64,000 nucleotides of DNA, taken from positions 41,961-105,960 of the forward strand of contig SCQU01000011.1 of NCBI GenBank assembly GCA_004299555.1, given 5' to 3'. The translations under genes and the position numbers were made by a program. The notes below the pieces were generated by a model that worked only from the letters and a program-made list of their open reading frames with translations, made no database searches and was not told the origin of the DNA. The stretch is from Rhodanobacteraceae bacterium (lineage in GTDB: Bacteria > Pseudomonadota > Gammaproteobacteria > Xanthomonadales > Rhodanobacteraceae). Positions 28,001-37,489 of this stretch are shown in pieces. How positions within the stretch are numbered: the first letter of the stretch is position 1; every line of letters starts with the position of its first letter.

Positions 28001-29730
28001 CCAGGCCCCAGCACCGGTTCCTTGCGCCGCACGTCCGCCTGGGCTGGCTGCTCGCGTTCGCCACCGCCATCGCCCTGGTCACCCTGCGCTTTGGCCCACT
28101 CGCCGAGCAGACCCTGATCGCCCAGCTGTTCGCCGGCTGCATTCTTGGCGGCATGGTGCTGCTGGTGGTGGCTGCCAGTGGCCGGGTGGCGTTCGGGCTG
28201 GTGGCCGGCTGCCTGCCCATGCTGCTGCTCGTCATCGCCGCAAACATCAAGTTCCGCTATCTGTCGACGCCCGTACTGGCGCCGGATCTCGTCTACTATT
28301 TCAACGCCGAAATCGCCAAGACGCTGCTGGAATATCCCTTCATCATCGCAGCCATCGTGGCCGCGCTGATTCTGGTACCCCTGTTGCTGGTGCTGTTGTG
28401 GCGCAATGACGCCAAGCCGCGCCCGCTGGCCGGCACCCGCCGGCTGCGCGCGCTTGGCGGCGTCGCCGCCGTCATCGTGCTGGTGGTGACACTGGCGCCG
28501 CGCGGCCCGTTCGCACAGGTCTACGCCAAGGGCATGTGGCTGGCTATGAACGACGAGAGCTTCGTGTCCGATTTCGTCATCTCGATCCGCAACACACGCG
28601 TGAACCCGCCGCCCTATCACCGCGCGGATGCCGCGCGGGCGGATTGGCGCGACCTGGCACCGGTCGGCGGCGCGCCACCACGCAAGCCCGACATCATCGC
28701 CGTGCTGGAAGAAAGCACCTTCGATCCGCGCATGCTCACGGGCTGCCAATCGAGCCTGTGCGACGCGCGCATGTTCCACGCCGACGCCAACACCATCGCC
28801 AACGGCTGGCTGGACGTCCACACCTGGGGCGGCGGTACCTGGACCAGCGAATTCGCCTTCATCACCGGTTTGCCGCACACGCTGTTCGGCCCGGCCGGCC
28901 TCTACGCCCCGTTCAACCTGGCACCGCGCATACGCTTCACCCTGCCGCGCCTGCTCGATGCCGACGGCTACCGCACGGTTGGCATCTATCCAACCGACGG
29001 CGACTTCATGAACGGGCGCGACGCCTATGCCGACTACGGGTTCGACGCGTTCTATGGCGGACGTCAGCTGGGCCTTGGCTGGGAATCGACCGACAGCGAC
29101 GTCTTCAAGGCACTCGAACGCGTGCTCGCGATCGAGCGGACCAAGGCCCGTGGCAAACCGCTGTTCGTATTCGTGCTCACGCTGTTCCAGCACGGCCCGC
29201 ACATGGCGCCGCTGAAGGACAATCCGGCGCCGTACGACAAGCCGCTGTTCACCGGGAAACTCGCGCCCAAGGATCGCGTGCTGGATGACTGGCTGAACCT
29301 CAACCTCACCAATTACCTGCAGCGCCTGGCATCTTCGGACGCCGGAATGACGCAGCTGGAAACCTACCTGCGCAACGATGGCCGGCCCACGCTGTTGCTG
29401 CACTTCGGCGATCACCAGCCATCGTTCGGTGGCGCCATCAATGAGCTCGCCCGCAGCGTGCCCTCGACCGTTGCGGACTCGCAATACGTCACCTATTACA
29501 TGCTGAAGGGCTTCAACCTGCCGCTCCGGCGCGAACACTACCCGGTGTTGGACATCGCTTATCTCGGCTCGTTGCTGCTCGATTCCGCCGGTCTGCCGCG
29601 CGACCCGTTTTTCACCGCCAACACCCTGCTGCGCGACCGCTGCGGCGGCCACGATCTGGACTGCAGCAACAGCACGCTGCGCAACTCCTATCGCGCGTGG
29701 GTCTTCGGCCGGCTGGACGACCTTGAATGA
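27997..29730 (+). CDS. LtaS-like sulfatase-family membrane protein (phosphoglycerol/phosphoethanolamine transferase type)
   Basis: A 577-residue protein with about four or five N-terminal membrane helices (residues 12-160) and a periplasmic alkaline-phosphatase-fold sulfatase domain. Active-site features are [11 protein letters not shown] (metal ligand), [15 protein letters not shown], where the Thr is in the position of the LtaS/EptA nucleophile, and [10 protein letters not shown] (late metal ligands). Family members transfer phosphoglycerol or phosphoethanolamine from phospholipids to envelope glycans or lipids. The donor and acceptor here are unknown. It overlaps lpxB and rnhB by four bases each (ATGA), so it is translationally coupled within the lipid A operon, which suggests an envelope-modification role. 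Confidence 0.82.
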   Translation: MTRPQHRFLAPHVRLGWLLAFATAIALVTLRFGPLAEQTLIAQLFAGCILGGMVLLVVAASGRVAFGLVAGCLPMLLLVIAANIKFRYLSTPVLAPDLVYYFNAEIAKTLLEYPFIIAAIVAALILVPLLLVLLWRNDAKPRPLAGTRRLRALGGVAAVIVLVVTLAPRGPFAQVYAKGMWLAMNDESFVSDFVISIRNTRVNPPPYHRADAARADWRDLAPVGGAPPRKPDIIAVLEESTFDPRMLTGCQSSLCDARMFHADANTIANGWLDVHTWGGGTWTSEFAFITGLPHTLFGPAGLYAPFNLAPRIRFTLPRLLDADGYRTVGIYPTDGDFMNGRDAYADYGFDAFYGGRQLGLGWESTDSDVFKALERVLAIERTKARGKPLFVFVLTLFQHGPHMAPLKDNPAPYDKPLFTGKLAPKDRVLDDWLNLNLTNYLQRLASSDAGMTQLETYLRNDGRPTLLLHFGDHQPSFGGAINELARSVPSTVADSQYVTYYMLKGFNLPLRREHYPVLDIAYLGSLLLDSAGLPRDPFFTANTLLRDRCGGHDLDCSNSTLRNSYRAWVFGRLDDLE

Positions 29731-30362
29731 GTCCCCGCGTTGCCGGCGCGGATGAAGCCGGCCGCGGGCCGCTCGCGGGACCGGTCGTGGTCGCGGCCGT
29801 CATCCTCGACCCGGCCCGGCCCATCGACGGGCTGGCCGATTCCAAGCAGCTCTCGGCAAGGCGGCGCGAAAGCCTGTACGCGCTGATCATCGAGCGCGCG
29901 CTGGCGCACGCAGCCGTGCGCGTGGAAGCCGCGGAAATTGACCGCGTCAACATCCTCAACGCGACCCTCGCGGGAATGGCGCGCGCGCTTGCCGCGCTGC
30001 CCGTGCCACCGGACCTCGCACTCATCGATGGCAATCGTCTGCCCAAGGCGCTGTGCTGTCCCGCCCGCGCGATCGTGCGCGGCGATGCCACCGAGCCGGC
30101 AATCAGCGCGGCTTCCATCCTCGCCAAGGTCATCCGCGACCGCATCCTCGTCGCCTACGACGCACGCTGGCCGGGTTACGGTTTCGCGCAACACAAGGGC
30201 TACCCTACGCGCGCCCACTGCGCCGCACTGCAGAAACTCGGGCCCTGCCCCGAACACCGGCGTTCATTCGCACCGGTGCGCGACTGCGCCGCACCGGCGC
30301 AAAAAGCCGGCAACGGCGGTTCACCGCAGCAGGCCGCCGCCGGCGCGTGGCAGCACGCTTGA
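29727..30362 (+). CDS. rnhB: Ribonuclease HII
   Basis: A 211-residue RNase HII. The catalytic acidic set is visible in [17 protein letters not shown] (Asp, Glu), [10 protein letters not shown] (Asp) and [18 protein letters not shown]; the end of the fold is [19 protein letters not shown]. It nicks at single ribonucleotides in DNA and at RNA-DNA hybrids. A basic, alanine-rich tail of about 30 residues follows the fold. Start overlaps the preceding gene by four bases. It converges with the response regulator gene 16 bases downstream. Confidence 0.95.
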   Translation: MSPRVAGADEAGRGPLAGPVVVAAVILDPARPIDGLADSKQLSARRRESLYALIIERALAHAAVRVEAAEIDRVNILNATLAGMARALAALPVPPDLALIDGNRLPKALCCPARAIVRGDATEPAISAASILAKVIRDRILVAYDARWPGYGFAQHKGYPTRAHCAALQKLGPCPEHRRSFAPVRDCAAPAQKAGNGGSPQQAAAGAWQHA

Positions 30363-30378
30363 TCCGCAGCGCGCACCC

Positions 30379-30954
30379 TCAGGCATCGCCCGTGCGCTCG
30401 CGTACCGGGTGCTTGCCGAGTTTCCGTTGCAGCGTACGCCGGTGCATGCCAAGGCGGCGCGCGGCCTCCGAAACGTTTCCACCGCACTCGCGCAGCGTGC
30501 GCTGGATGTGTTCCCACTCCAGGCGGGACAGCGCCAGCGGTGTGTCAGGCACGTCGGAGACCGCGGCATCACCTGTATCCCCGCCCAGGAGTGCGCGCAC
30601 CACCGCATCGGCATCCACCGGTTTGGCAAGGTAGTCACGCGCGCCGCGCTTGATCGCCTCGACCGCGGTGGCGATCGAGGCATAGCCCGTGAGCAACAGT
30701 ACCCGCATCGCCGGCACCGCCGCGTGCAAGGTTGCAATCAGCTCCAGCCCGTTGTCATCGCCAAGCTTCAGGTCAACCACGGCGTAGGCGTGCCGGTGCA
30801 CCCGCGCCAGGCGCATCGCGGCCGCGGCACTGGCGGCCACATCAACCTCGAATGCACGCGCCCGCAGCGCCCGCGCCATCACGCCCGCAAATACCGCGTC
30901 ATCTTCCGCCAGCAACAGGCGCCGGCCGCCAGCGGCATGCTGCACCTCACGCAC
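30379..30954 (-). CDS. regA: RegA/PrrA-family redox response regulator
   Basis: About 191 residues. The receiver domain has LLLAEDDAVFAGVMARAL (acidic pocket), phosphorylatable Asp61 in AVVDLKLGDDNG, LLLTGYASIATAVEA and YLAKPVDADAV. A short linker leads to a Fis-type helix-turn-helix, ECGGNVSEAARRLGMHRRTLQRKL, the RegA/PrrA/ActR architecture. Family members activate respiratory, redox and energy-metabolism genes. Start is a GTG at 30954, or 30945; the first overlaps the kinase stop by eight bases. It is transcribed with the upstream sensor kinase on the minus strand, between rnhB and dnaE. Confidence 0.87.
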   Translation of the reverse strand: MREVQHAAGGRRLLLAEDDAVFAGVMARALRARAFEVDVAASAAAAMRLARVHRHAYAVVDLKLGDDNGLELIATLHAAVPAMRVLLLTGYASIATAVEAIKRGARDYLAKPVDADAVVRALLGGDTGDAAVSDVPDTPLALSRLEWEHIQRTLRECGGNVSEAARRLGMHRRTLQRKLGKHPVRERTGDA

Positions 30955-32293
30955 CCCGCACCGCCAGCGGCAGCCGCACACACACTTCGGTGCCGTCCGC
31001 GCCGCTGCGCGCATGCACCTCGCCGCGCATCCGCTCGACGGTCGAACGCGCCAACGCCAGCCCAATCCCGAGCCCTTCCGGCTTGCTGCTCGCAGACGGC
31101 AGGCTGCGCATGCGTTCGGCGGCAAAGCCGCCGCCGCGATCGCCAATGACAAACTCGAGGTTTCCGCCCGTCGCCGTCGCGCCCAGCGTTACCACATGGG
31201 AATGATTGCGCATCGACGCATCCAGCGCGTTCTGCATCAGGTTGAGCAGCGCGTGCGCAAGCCCGGGCTGCACCTCGATGCAGCGGTCACGCAACGCTGG
31301 CGCAACCTTGGTGGTGACCTCGGCCTCCGGCCGCAGCAGGCGGAAGCGGTCGCCGTTGGCGCGCACATACTCACCCAACGTGGTCGCCTCGGTCGCGCCT
31401 GCCAACTGGTGCCGGCCGTAGTCGACCATCTCGCGCAGGATGTCGCGGCAGCGGTCAACTTCGCCCGTCATCAGCACCACGTCCTCGTGCAGGGCCACGT
31501 CGCCCGGACGGCCGCGCTCAAGTTCGGGCAGGAGCGTGCGCAACGTCGACAGCGGCGTATTCAGCCGGTGCGCGGCATCGGCGGCCTGGGTTGCAATCGC
31601 AAGGATGCCCTCATCGCGCAGCGCACGTTCGCGCAGGTGCCGCGTTGCCCGGCGCTGGGCGCGCAGCGAGGCATTCATGCGGGCCACGAAGATCGCCAGC
31701 AGCAATACCGCGATGGCGAAATTGATGGTCATGCCGGTCAAGTGCAGGCGAAACCCCTGGCCGTGCGCCGGCATGTCCGGCAGCGGTACGAAGGCAAACA
31801 CCAGCACGCCATAGACCGCCGCCGCAAGCAGGGTCACCGCCGCGGTGGCGCGTCCCGACAACGCCGCGGCGGCCAGCGCCACGGGCACCAGCAGCAGTGT
31901 GGTAAACGGGTTGCTGGCCCCACCGGTCAGATACAGCACCCAGCCCAGCAACAGAATGTCAAACGCGACGTGGCCGAACGCCTCGATTTCACCCACCGGC
32001 CATGGGCGTCGCAGGCGCCAGAACGCGATGGGCGTTGCCAGCATGAGCACGGCAATCCCGGCGCCGAGGCGCACCAGTGGCAAGCTGATGCGCAGCCAGC
32101 CCACTGCGGCGGCGACCGCCAGCGCCTGTCCCAGCGCGGTGCAAGGACGCAGCCAGGCGATCGTGGTTACCAGTGCGCGGGCGTCGAAGGCGGTCGCAGC
32201 GGACGCATTGTGCCGAAACGGTGACACGGATATGCGCGGATCGGTCAGTAGGACCCGACCGATTGTATCGGCGCCGCCCGCACGGGTGGCCAC
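30947..32293 (-). CDS. regB: RegB/PrrB-like redox sensor histidine kinase
   Basis: A protein of up to 448 residues. About six membrane helices span residues 40-220 and include LTGGASNPFTTLLLVPVAL, the quinone-associated GGxxNPF motif of RegB/PrrB. The H-box is AADAAHRLNTPLSTL with His242. The ATPase has NLMQNALDAS (N-box), GDRGGGF (G1) and GLGIGLALARS (G2). RegB kinases respond to quinone-pool redox state and phosphorylate RegA. The N-terminal 35 residues are poorly conserved-looking, so the start may lie downstream. It is divergent from dnaE with a 69-base gap. Confidence 0.88.
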   Translation of the reverse strand: MATRAGGADTIGRVLLTDPRISVSPFRHNASAATAFDARALVTTIAWLRPCTALGQALAVAAAVGWLRISLPLVRLGAGIAVLMLATPIAFWRLRRPWPVGEIEAFGHVAFDILLLGWVLYLTGGASNPFTTLLLVPVALAAAALSGRATAAVTLLAAAVYGVLVFAFVPLPDMPAHGQGFRLHLTGMTINFAIAVLLLAIFVARMNASLRAQRRATRHLRERALRDEGILAIATQAADAAHRLNTPLSTLRTLLPELERGRPGDVALHEDVVLMTGEVDRCRDILREMVDYGRHQLAGATEATTLGEYVRANGDRFRLLRPEAEVTTKVAPALRDRCIEVQPGLAHALLNLMQNALDASMRNHSHVVTLGATATGGNLEFVIGDRGGGFAAERMRSLPSASSKPEGLGIGLALARSTVERMRGEVHARSGADGTEVCVRLPLAVRGA

Positions 32294-32362
32294 GACCGAT
32301 CAATCCGGCTTGCTGCACCCGGCCGGCGACAATAGGCTTGCACGGATACCACGAAGCCAGCC

Positions 32363-35300
32363 ATGCCGATCCGTTACGTCCACCTGCGCACGCACAGCGA
32401 ATACTCGTTGCGCGATTCAACCATCCGCATCCCGGAAAAGCCCGACTATGGCGACCCGGCCAAAGCCAAACACGCCAACCTGGTGAGCCGGGCGGTGGAA
32501 CTCGGGCTGCCGGCGCTGGCGTTGACCGACGATTCCAACCTGTTCGCGCAGATCAAGTTCTACCGCGCGGCGGAAAAGGCCGGCATCAAGCCGATCATCG
32601 GCTGTGACGCCTGGGTGGTGAACCCGGAGGATGCCACGCGGCCCGATCGCTTGACCCTGCTGTGCCGCGATCATGCCGGCTACCTGAACCTTACGCGGCT
32701 GATCTCGCGCGCCTGGCTCGAAGGCCAGTACGCCGGGCGCGCGCAACTGCAACCGGAGTGGCTGAATGCCGCGGTTGACGGCCTGTTTGCGATCGTCGGC
32801 CGCGACAGCGCGTGCGGACGCCTGCTGATGGCGCAACGCGATGCCGCGGCTGCGGCCAATCTGGCCGGCCTGCGCCGGCACTTTGGCGATGGACTGTACC
32901 TTGAAATCACGCGCACCCAGCGCGAGGGCGAAACCCGCTTCAACGCAAGCGCGCAGCAGCTCGCGGCGCAACTGGACCTGCCACTGCTGGCCACCAACGA
33001 CGTGCGCTTCCTCGAGGCCGGCGATTTCGAGGCCCACGAAGCCCGCGTATGCATCCAGCAGGGCCAGCAGCTGTCCGACCCGCGCCGTCCGCGCGTGTAC
33101 TCGACCGAACAATGGCTGAAACCGGCCGCGGCGATGGAGGACCTGTTTGCCGACCTGCCCGCGGCGCTTGCGAACACGGTCGAGCTGGCCAAGCGCTGCA
33201 ATGTCGAGCTGAGCTTCGGCAAGTATTTCCTGCCGGTATTCCCGACGCCCAAGGGCCAGACTCTCGACACCTGGATCGGCGAACTCGCACGGCGGGGGCT
33301 CGACGAGCGGCTGGCCGAACACGGCCTGGCGCCGGGGCACACGCGCGCCGATTACGACCAGCGTCTCGAACACGAGCTCGACACCATCGTGAAGATGGGC
33401 TTTCCGGGCTACTTCCTGATCGTGTCGGACTTCATCGGCTGGGCCAAATCGCAAGGCATTCCGGTGGGCCCGGGGCGCGGTTCGGGCGCAAGTTCGGTGG
33501 TCGCGTGGAGCATCAGGATCACCGACCTCGATCCGCTGCGATTCAACCTGCTGTTCGAGCGCTTCCTCAATCCCGAACGCGTGTCGATGCCCGACTTCGA
33601 CGTCGACTTCTGCATGGAACGCCGCGACGAGGTCATCCAGTACGTCGCCGGCAAATACGGCCGCGACCAGGTCAGCCAGATCATCACCTATGGTTCGATG
33701 GCGGCCAAAGCCGTGCTGCGCGACTGCGGGCGGGTGCTCGGCATGCCCTACGGACAGGTCGACAAGATCGCGAAACTGATTCCGCGGATGCCGCTCGACC
33801 TGACGCTCGGCGACGCGCTTGGCATCAGCGAAAAATCGAAGAAGGACCCCGAGCGCGTCGTCAAGGAATTTTGCGAGGTGTACCGGCAGGACGATGAGGC
33901 CCGCACCCTGGTCGACCTGGCACTGAAACTTGAGGGCCTTGCACGCAACGCGGGCAAGCACGCCGGCGGCGTGGTGATCGCGCCGACCCCACTGACGGAT
34001 TTCGCGCCGCTGTACTGCGAGCCCGGTGGCACCGGCGTCGTCACGCAGTACGACAAGAACGACGTCGAGGCCGTGGGTCTCGTGAAGTTCGACTTCCTTG
34101 GTCTGCGTACGCTGACGATCATCGACTGGGCGGTGAAGGCCATCAACCGGCGGCGCGCCCACACGGGCGAAGCCGCACTCGACATCAGTGCGATCCCGCT
34201 GGACGATCCGGAAGTGTTCCGGATGTTCCGCGAGGCACGCACGGTCGCGGTGTTCCAGTTTGAAGGCGGCGGGATGCAGCGGCTGCTGAAGGACGCCAAG
34301 CCCGACCGCTTTGCCGACCTGATCGCGTTGAACTCGCTATTCCGGCCAGGCCCGATGGACCTCATCCCGACCTACGTCGCCCGCAAGCTTGGCAAGGAAC
34401 CGGTCACCTATCCCGATCCGCGCGTCGAGCCGGTGCTGAGCGAAACCTTCGGCATCATGGTGTACCAGGAACAGGTGATGCAGATGGCGCAAATCGTCGG
34501 CGGCTACACGCTCGGCGGTGCCGACCTGCTGCGCCGCGCGATGGGCAAGAAGGTGCCGGCCGAGATGGCCAAGCACCGCAGCATTTTCCGCGACGGCGCG
34601 ATGCAAAACGGCGTGCCGGAGAAGAAGGCCGACGCCATCTTCGACCAGATGGAAAAGTTTGCGGGCTACGGCTTCAACAAGTCGCACGCCGCCGCCTACT
34701 CGCTGGTGGCCTACCAGACGGCGTGGCTGAAAACGCATTACCCGGCCGAATTTCTGGCCGCGACGATGTCATCGGACATGGACGGCACCGAAAAGCTGGT
34801 GCAGCTCATCGACGACCTGAAGCTCATCGGCGTCGCGGTGCTGCCACCCGACGTCAACGCCTCGGACTACCACTTCGTCGCGATCGCCGGCACCGGCGTG
34901 GACCGGCACGACGCGATCCGTTACGGGCTCGGCGCGATCAAGGGCGTCGGCCGCGCCGTGTGCGAAGCCATCATGGACGCACGCGCTGCGGGTGGCCCCT
35001 TCCGCGACCTCGCGGATTTTTGCACGCGGCTCGATTCCACCAAGTTGAACAAGCGCGTGTTCGAAGCCTTGATCAACGCGGGGGCGATGGACGCCCTGGG
35101 CCCCAACCGCGCGACCCTCGCCGCGCAGTTGCCAGAGGCCGTCAAGGCTGCCGAGCAGAGCCTGCGCGACCGCGAGGCCGGCCAGACGGACATCTTTGGC
35201 GCGGCCATGGCACCGGTTGCGAGCGTCGCCATCGCCACCCAGCCGCAGCCACCGTGGCCGCTGGAGCAGCGCCTGGCGGGCGAACGCGCGACGCTGGGCC

Positions 35301-35959
35301 ACTACCTGTCCGGGCATCCGACCGACCCGTGGCGTGAGCTGCTGACCCAACTGACGACGTGCCCCATCGGCGAGATTGCGCGGCGCTACGAACCGCCCCC
35401 GCCGCGCAGCGACGATGACGGCAACCGTTTCCGCCGCACTCCGGAAACCCCGTGGGCGGTCGCTGGCATGGTGATCAGGGTGTTCCGCCACGGGGATACC
35501 GGCGCCGGGGTCCGTATCGAGGACTGGTCGGGCGCAATGACCATCAACTTTTTCCGCGAAGCATTGGAGCAATATGGCGCCCTCGCCCAACCGGACGCCA
35601 TCCTCGTCATCGAGGGCGGACTGGCCTTCGATGACTTTCGCGGGGAACTGCGCGTGCGCGCGCAGCGCGTCTGGACCCTCGATCAGGCGTGCGAGGCCGG
35701 CAGCCGCGTGCTGCGGGTCGCGATCGATGGCATCGCGCCGGATTTCGTGGACGCCTTCAGACGCGCCCTGGCCGGTTACTGCGGCGGACGCACGCCGCTC
35801 GTGCTGACCGGCTACCACAACGCCCACGGCAGGGCCGACATCCGCCTCGGCGACGACTGGCGCGTACATGTCAGCACCGATCTTTTACGCACGCTGGCAG
35901 CGGTGCCCGGCGTCAGGTCCGTGCAACCGTCGCTGGTGCGGCCATCCGGTGACCGCTGA
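32363..35959 (+). CDS. dnaE: DNA polymerase III subunit alpha
   Basis: A 1198-residue replicative polymerase. The N-terminal PHP domain begins VHLRTHSEYSLRDSTIR. The palm domain has GPGRGSGASSVVAW and the catalytic aspartates in MPDFDVDFCMERRDE (Asp411, Asp413, Asp415). Next come KHAGGVVIAPTPL, the finger region with GYGFNKSHAAAYSLVAYQTAWLK, a helix-hairpin-helix, and a C-terminal OB fold (VAGMVIRVFRHG). It is the DNA-synthesising subunit of the holoenzyme. The position between rnhB and accA matches related genomes, except that regBA intervenes. Confidence 0.98.
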   Translation: MPIRYVHLRTHSEYSLRDSTIRIPEKPDYGDPAKAKHANLVSRAVELGLPALALTDDSNLFAQIKFYRAAEKAGIKPIIGCDAWVVNPEDATRPDRLTLLCRDHAGYLNLTRLISRAWLEGQYAGRAQLQPEWLNAAVDGLFAIVGRDSACGRLLMAQRDAAAAANLAGLRRHFGDGLYLEITRTQREGETRFNASAQQLAAQLDLPLLATNDVRFLEAGDFEAHEARVCIQQGQQLSDPRRPRVYSTEQWLKPAAAMEDLFADLPAALANTVELAKRCNVELSFGKYFLPVFPTPKGQTLDTWIGELARRGLDERLAEHGLAPGHTRADYDQRLEHELDTIVKMGFPGYFLIVSDFIGWAKSQGIPVGPGRGSGASSVVAWSIRITDLDPLRFNLLFERFLNPERVSMPDFDVDFCMERRDEVIQYVAGKYGRDQVSQIITYGSMAAKAVLRDCGRVLGMPYGQVDKIAKLIPRMPLDLTLGDALGISEKSKKDPERVVKEFCEVYRQDDEARTLVDLALKLEGLARNAGKHAGGVVIAPTPLTDFAPLYCEPGGTGVVTQYDKNDVEAVGLVKFDFLGLRTLTIIDWAVKAINRRRAHTGEAALDISAIPLDDPEVFRMFREARTVAVFQFEGGGMQRLLKDAKPDRFADLIALNSLFRPGPMDLIPTYVARKLGKEPVTYPDPRVEPVLSETFGIMVYQEQVMQMAQIVGGYTLGGADLLRRAMGKKVPAEMAKHRSIFRDGAMQNGVPEKKADAIFDQMEKFAGYGFNKSHAAAYSLVAYQTAWLKTHYPAEFLAATMSSDMDGTEKLVQLIDDLKLIGVAVLPPDVNASDYHFVAIAGTGVDRHDAIRYGLGAIKGVGRAVCEAIMDARAAGGPFRDLADFCTRLDSTKLNKRVFEALINAGAMDALGPNRATLAAQLPEAVKAAEQSLRDREAGQTDIFGAAMAPVASVAIATQPQPPWPLEQRLAGERATLGHYLSGHPTDPWRELLTQLTTCPIGEIARRYEPPPPRSDDDGNRFRRTPETPWAVAGMVIRVFRHGDTGAGVRIEDWSGAMTINFFREALEQYGALAQPDAILVIEGGLAFDDFRGELRVRAQRVWTLDQACEAGSRVLRVAIDGIAPDFVDAFRRALAGYCGGRTPLVLTGYHNAHGRADIRLGDDWRVHVSTDLLRTLAAVPGVRSVQPSLVRPSGDR

Positions 35960-36064
35960 ACCAGCACCCCACCCGATCACACCCAACGACGCAACCCCAG
36001 GCATCCGTCCCGCGGGCCGGCGGCGCACCCGTGGGTCCACGCCACGGCGCCCGCGGCCGTTCGC

Positions 36065-36070
36065 TATAAT
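36065..36070 (+). promoter_or_regulatory. -10 box (TATAAT) upstream of accA
   Basis: A perfect TATAAT 28 bases before the accA ATG in the short dnaE-accA spacer; no clear -35 was found. Confidence 0.35.
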
Positions 36071-36097
36071 TGCGGCTTTGCAAACCCGGCAGTGGGC

Positions 36098-37054
36098 ATG
36101 AACCCCAATTTCCTTGATTTCGAACAGCCAATCGCCGAACTGGAGGACAAGCTGCGCGAGCTGACCGCGGTCGGCCACGACAACGCGATCGACGTCGATG
36201 ACGAAGTCGCCAAGCTGCGCTCGAAATTGCGGGTCAAGACCGCCGAAATCTTCCGGGACCTGACGCCGTGGCAGATCACCCAGCTGTCGCGCCATCCAGG
36301 GCGCCCGTACACGAAGGATTACATCGCGGTCATCTGCGATGAATTCCATGAACTCGCGGGCGACCGCATGTACGCCGACGACGCCGCGATCGTCGGTGGC
36401 CTGGCCCGCATCGTGGGCCGGCCGGTCATGGTGCTCGGCCACCAGAAGGGCCGCGACATCAAGTCCAAGGTTCGCCGCAACTTCGGCATGCCGCGCCCGG
36501 AAGGCTACCGCAAGGCGCTGCGTTTGATGGAAATGGCCGAACGCTTCAAGCTGCCGGTGCTGACCTTCATCGACACACCCGGCGCCTACCCGGGCGTCGG
36601 CGCCGAAGAGCGCGGCCAGAGTGAAGCCATCGCGCGCAACCTTGAGGTCATGGCGGGCCTCAAGGTGCCCGTCGTCTGCACCGTGATCGGCGAGGGTGGC
36701 TCCGGCGGTGCGCTCGGCATCGGCATCGGCGATCGCGTCAACATGCTGCAGTATTCGACCTATTCGGTCATCTCGCCGGAAGGTTGCGCGTCCATTTTGT
36801 GGAAGAACGCGGGCCGCGCCAAGGACGCCGCGGACGCGCTGGGCCTTACCGCACCGCGCCTGAAAGAGCTTGGCCTGATCGACAAGATCCTGCGCGAGCC
36901 GACCGGCGGCGCGCACCGCAATCCCCGCTCGATGGCAATTCGCCTCAAGGCGGTGTTGTTGAACGAGCTCGACGAACTGCAGGCACTGCCGGTCGACCAA
37001 TTGCTCGAGCAGCGCTACCGGCGCCTGCGCGGCTACGGCAAATATCAGGCGTAA
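36098..37054 (+). CDS. accA: Acetyl-CoA carboxylase carboxyltransferase subunit alpha
   Basis: A 318-residue Acc[19 protein letters not shown] at the N-terminus, [57 protein letters not shown], and [18 protein letters not shown], the crotonase-like carboxybiotin site. With AccD it transfers carboxyl from biotin to acetyl-CoA, giving malonyl-CoA for fatty acids. Start set at ATG 36098; a GTG two codons upstream is possible. Followed five bases later by a VOC gene. Confidence 0.98.
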   Translation: MNPNFLDFEQPIAELEDKLRELTAVGHDNAIDVDDEVAKLRSKLRVKTAEIFRDLTPWQITQLSRHPGRPYTKDYIAVICDEFHELAGDRMYADDAAIVGGLARIVGRPVMVLGHQKGRDIKSKVRRNFGMPRPEGYRKALRLMEMAERFKLPVLTFIDTPGAYPGVGAEERGQSEAIARNLEVMAGLKVPVVCTVIGEGGSGGALGIGIGDRVNMLQYSTYSVISPEGCASILWKNAGRAKDAADALGLTAPRLKELGLIDKILREPTGGAHRNPRSMAIRLKAVLLNELDELQALPVDQLLEQRYRRLRGYGKYQA

Positions 37055-37059
37055 CACGC

Positions 37060-37458
37060 ATGTCCGCCACGGGCCTGGGTCATGCCAACCTGCGCGCCCC
37101 TGCCGCGACCATCGAACAACTGCGCCGTTTCTACATCGACATCGTCGGCCTTCACGCAGGCGTGCGCCCGCAATTTAGCTCCGGCTCGAGCGGCCACTGG
37201 TTGTACGCCGGCAACCGCGCCGTGCTGCACCTGACCGTCACAGCCGATTGTGCGGTCACGGCGCAACCGCCGGGCGTATTCAACCACATCGCCTTTGACT
37301 GTGATGACCTTGATGCTGCCAAGGCACGCCTGGATGCAGCAGGCATCACCTACCGGATTGACGTCGTCGACGAACTGCAGCAGGTGCAACTGTTCCTGGC
37401 TGACCCGACTGGCGTCGGTGTGGAACTGACGTTTACCAACGGCGGCGCAATAACCTGA
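37060..37458 (+). CDS. VOC-family (glyoxalase/dioxygenase fold) protein
   Basis: A 132-residue vicinal-oxygen-chelate protein. It has HANLRAPAATIEQLRRFYIDIVGLHAG at the N-terminus, a central FNHIAFDCDDLDAAKARLDAAGI, and QLFLADPTGVGVELTF at the C-terminus. The candidate metal ligands are the His of GHANL, the His of NHIAFD and the Glu of VELTF. The substrate is unknown. It lies between accA and tilS with short gaps and is probably co-transcribed. Confidence 0.82.
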   Translation: MSATGLGHANLRAPAATIEQLRRFYIDIVGLHAGVRPQFSSGSSGHWLYAGNRAVLHLTVTADCAVTAQPPGVFNHIAFDCDDLDAAKARLDAAGITYRIDVVDELQQVQLFLADPTGVGVELTFTNGGAIT

Positions 37459-37489
37459 CCGCGTGGGCCTCGCCGCTATCATTGGCGGC

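Noticed and set aside
25856..29652. Two long minus-strand ORFs opposite fabZ-lpxA-lpxB and the LtaS-like gene (about 706 and 647 codons)
   Set aside because: No motif or domain, and they run against intact conserved genes; produced by high GC at third codon positions.
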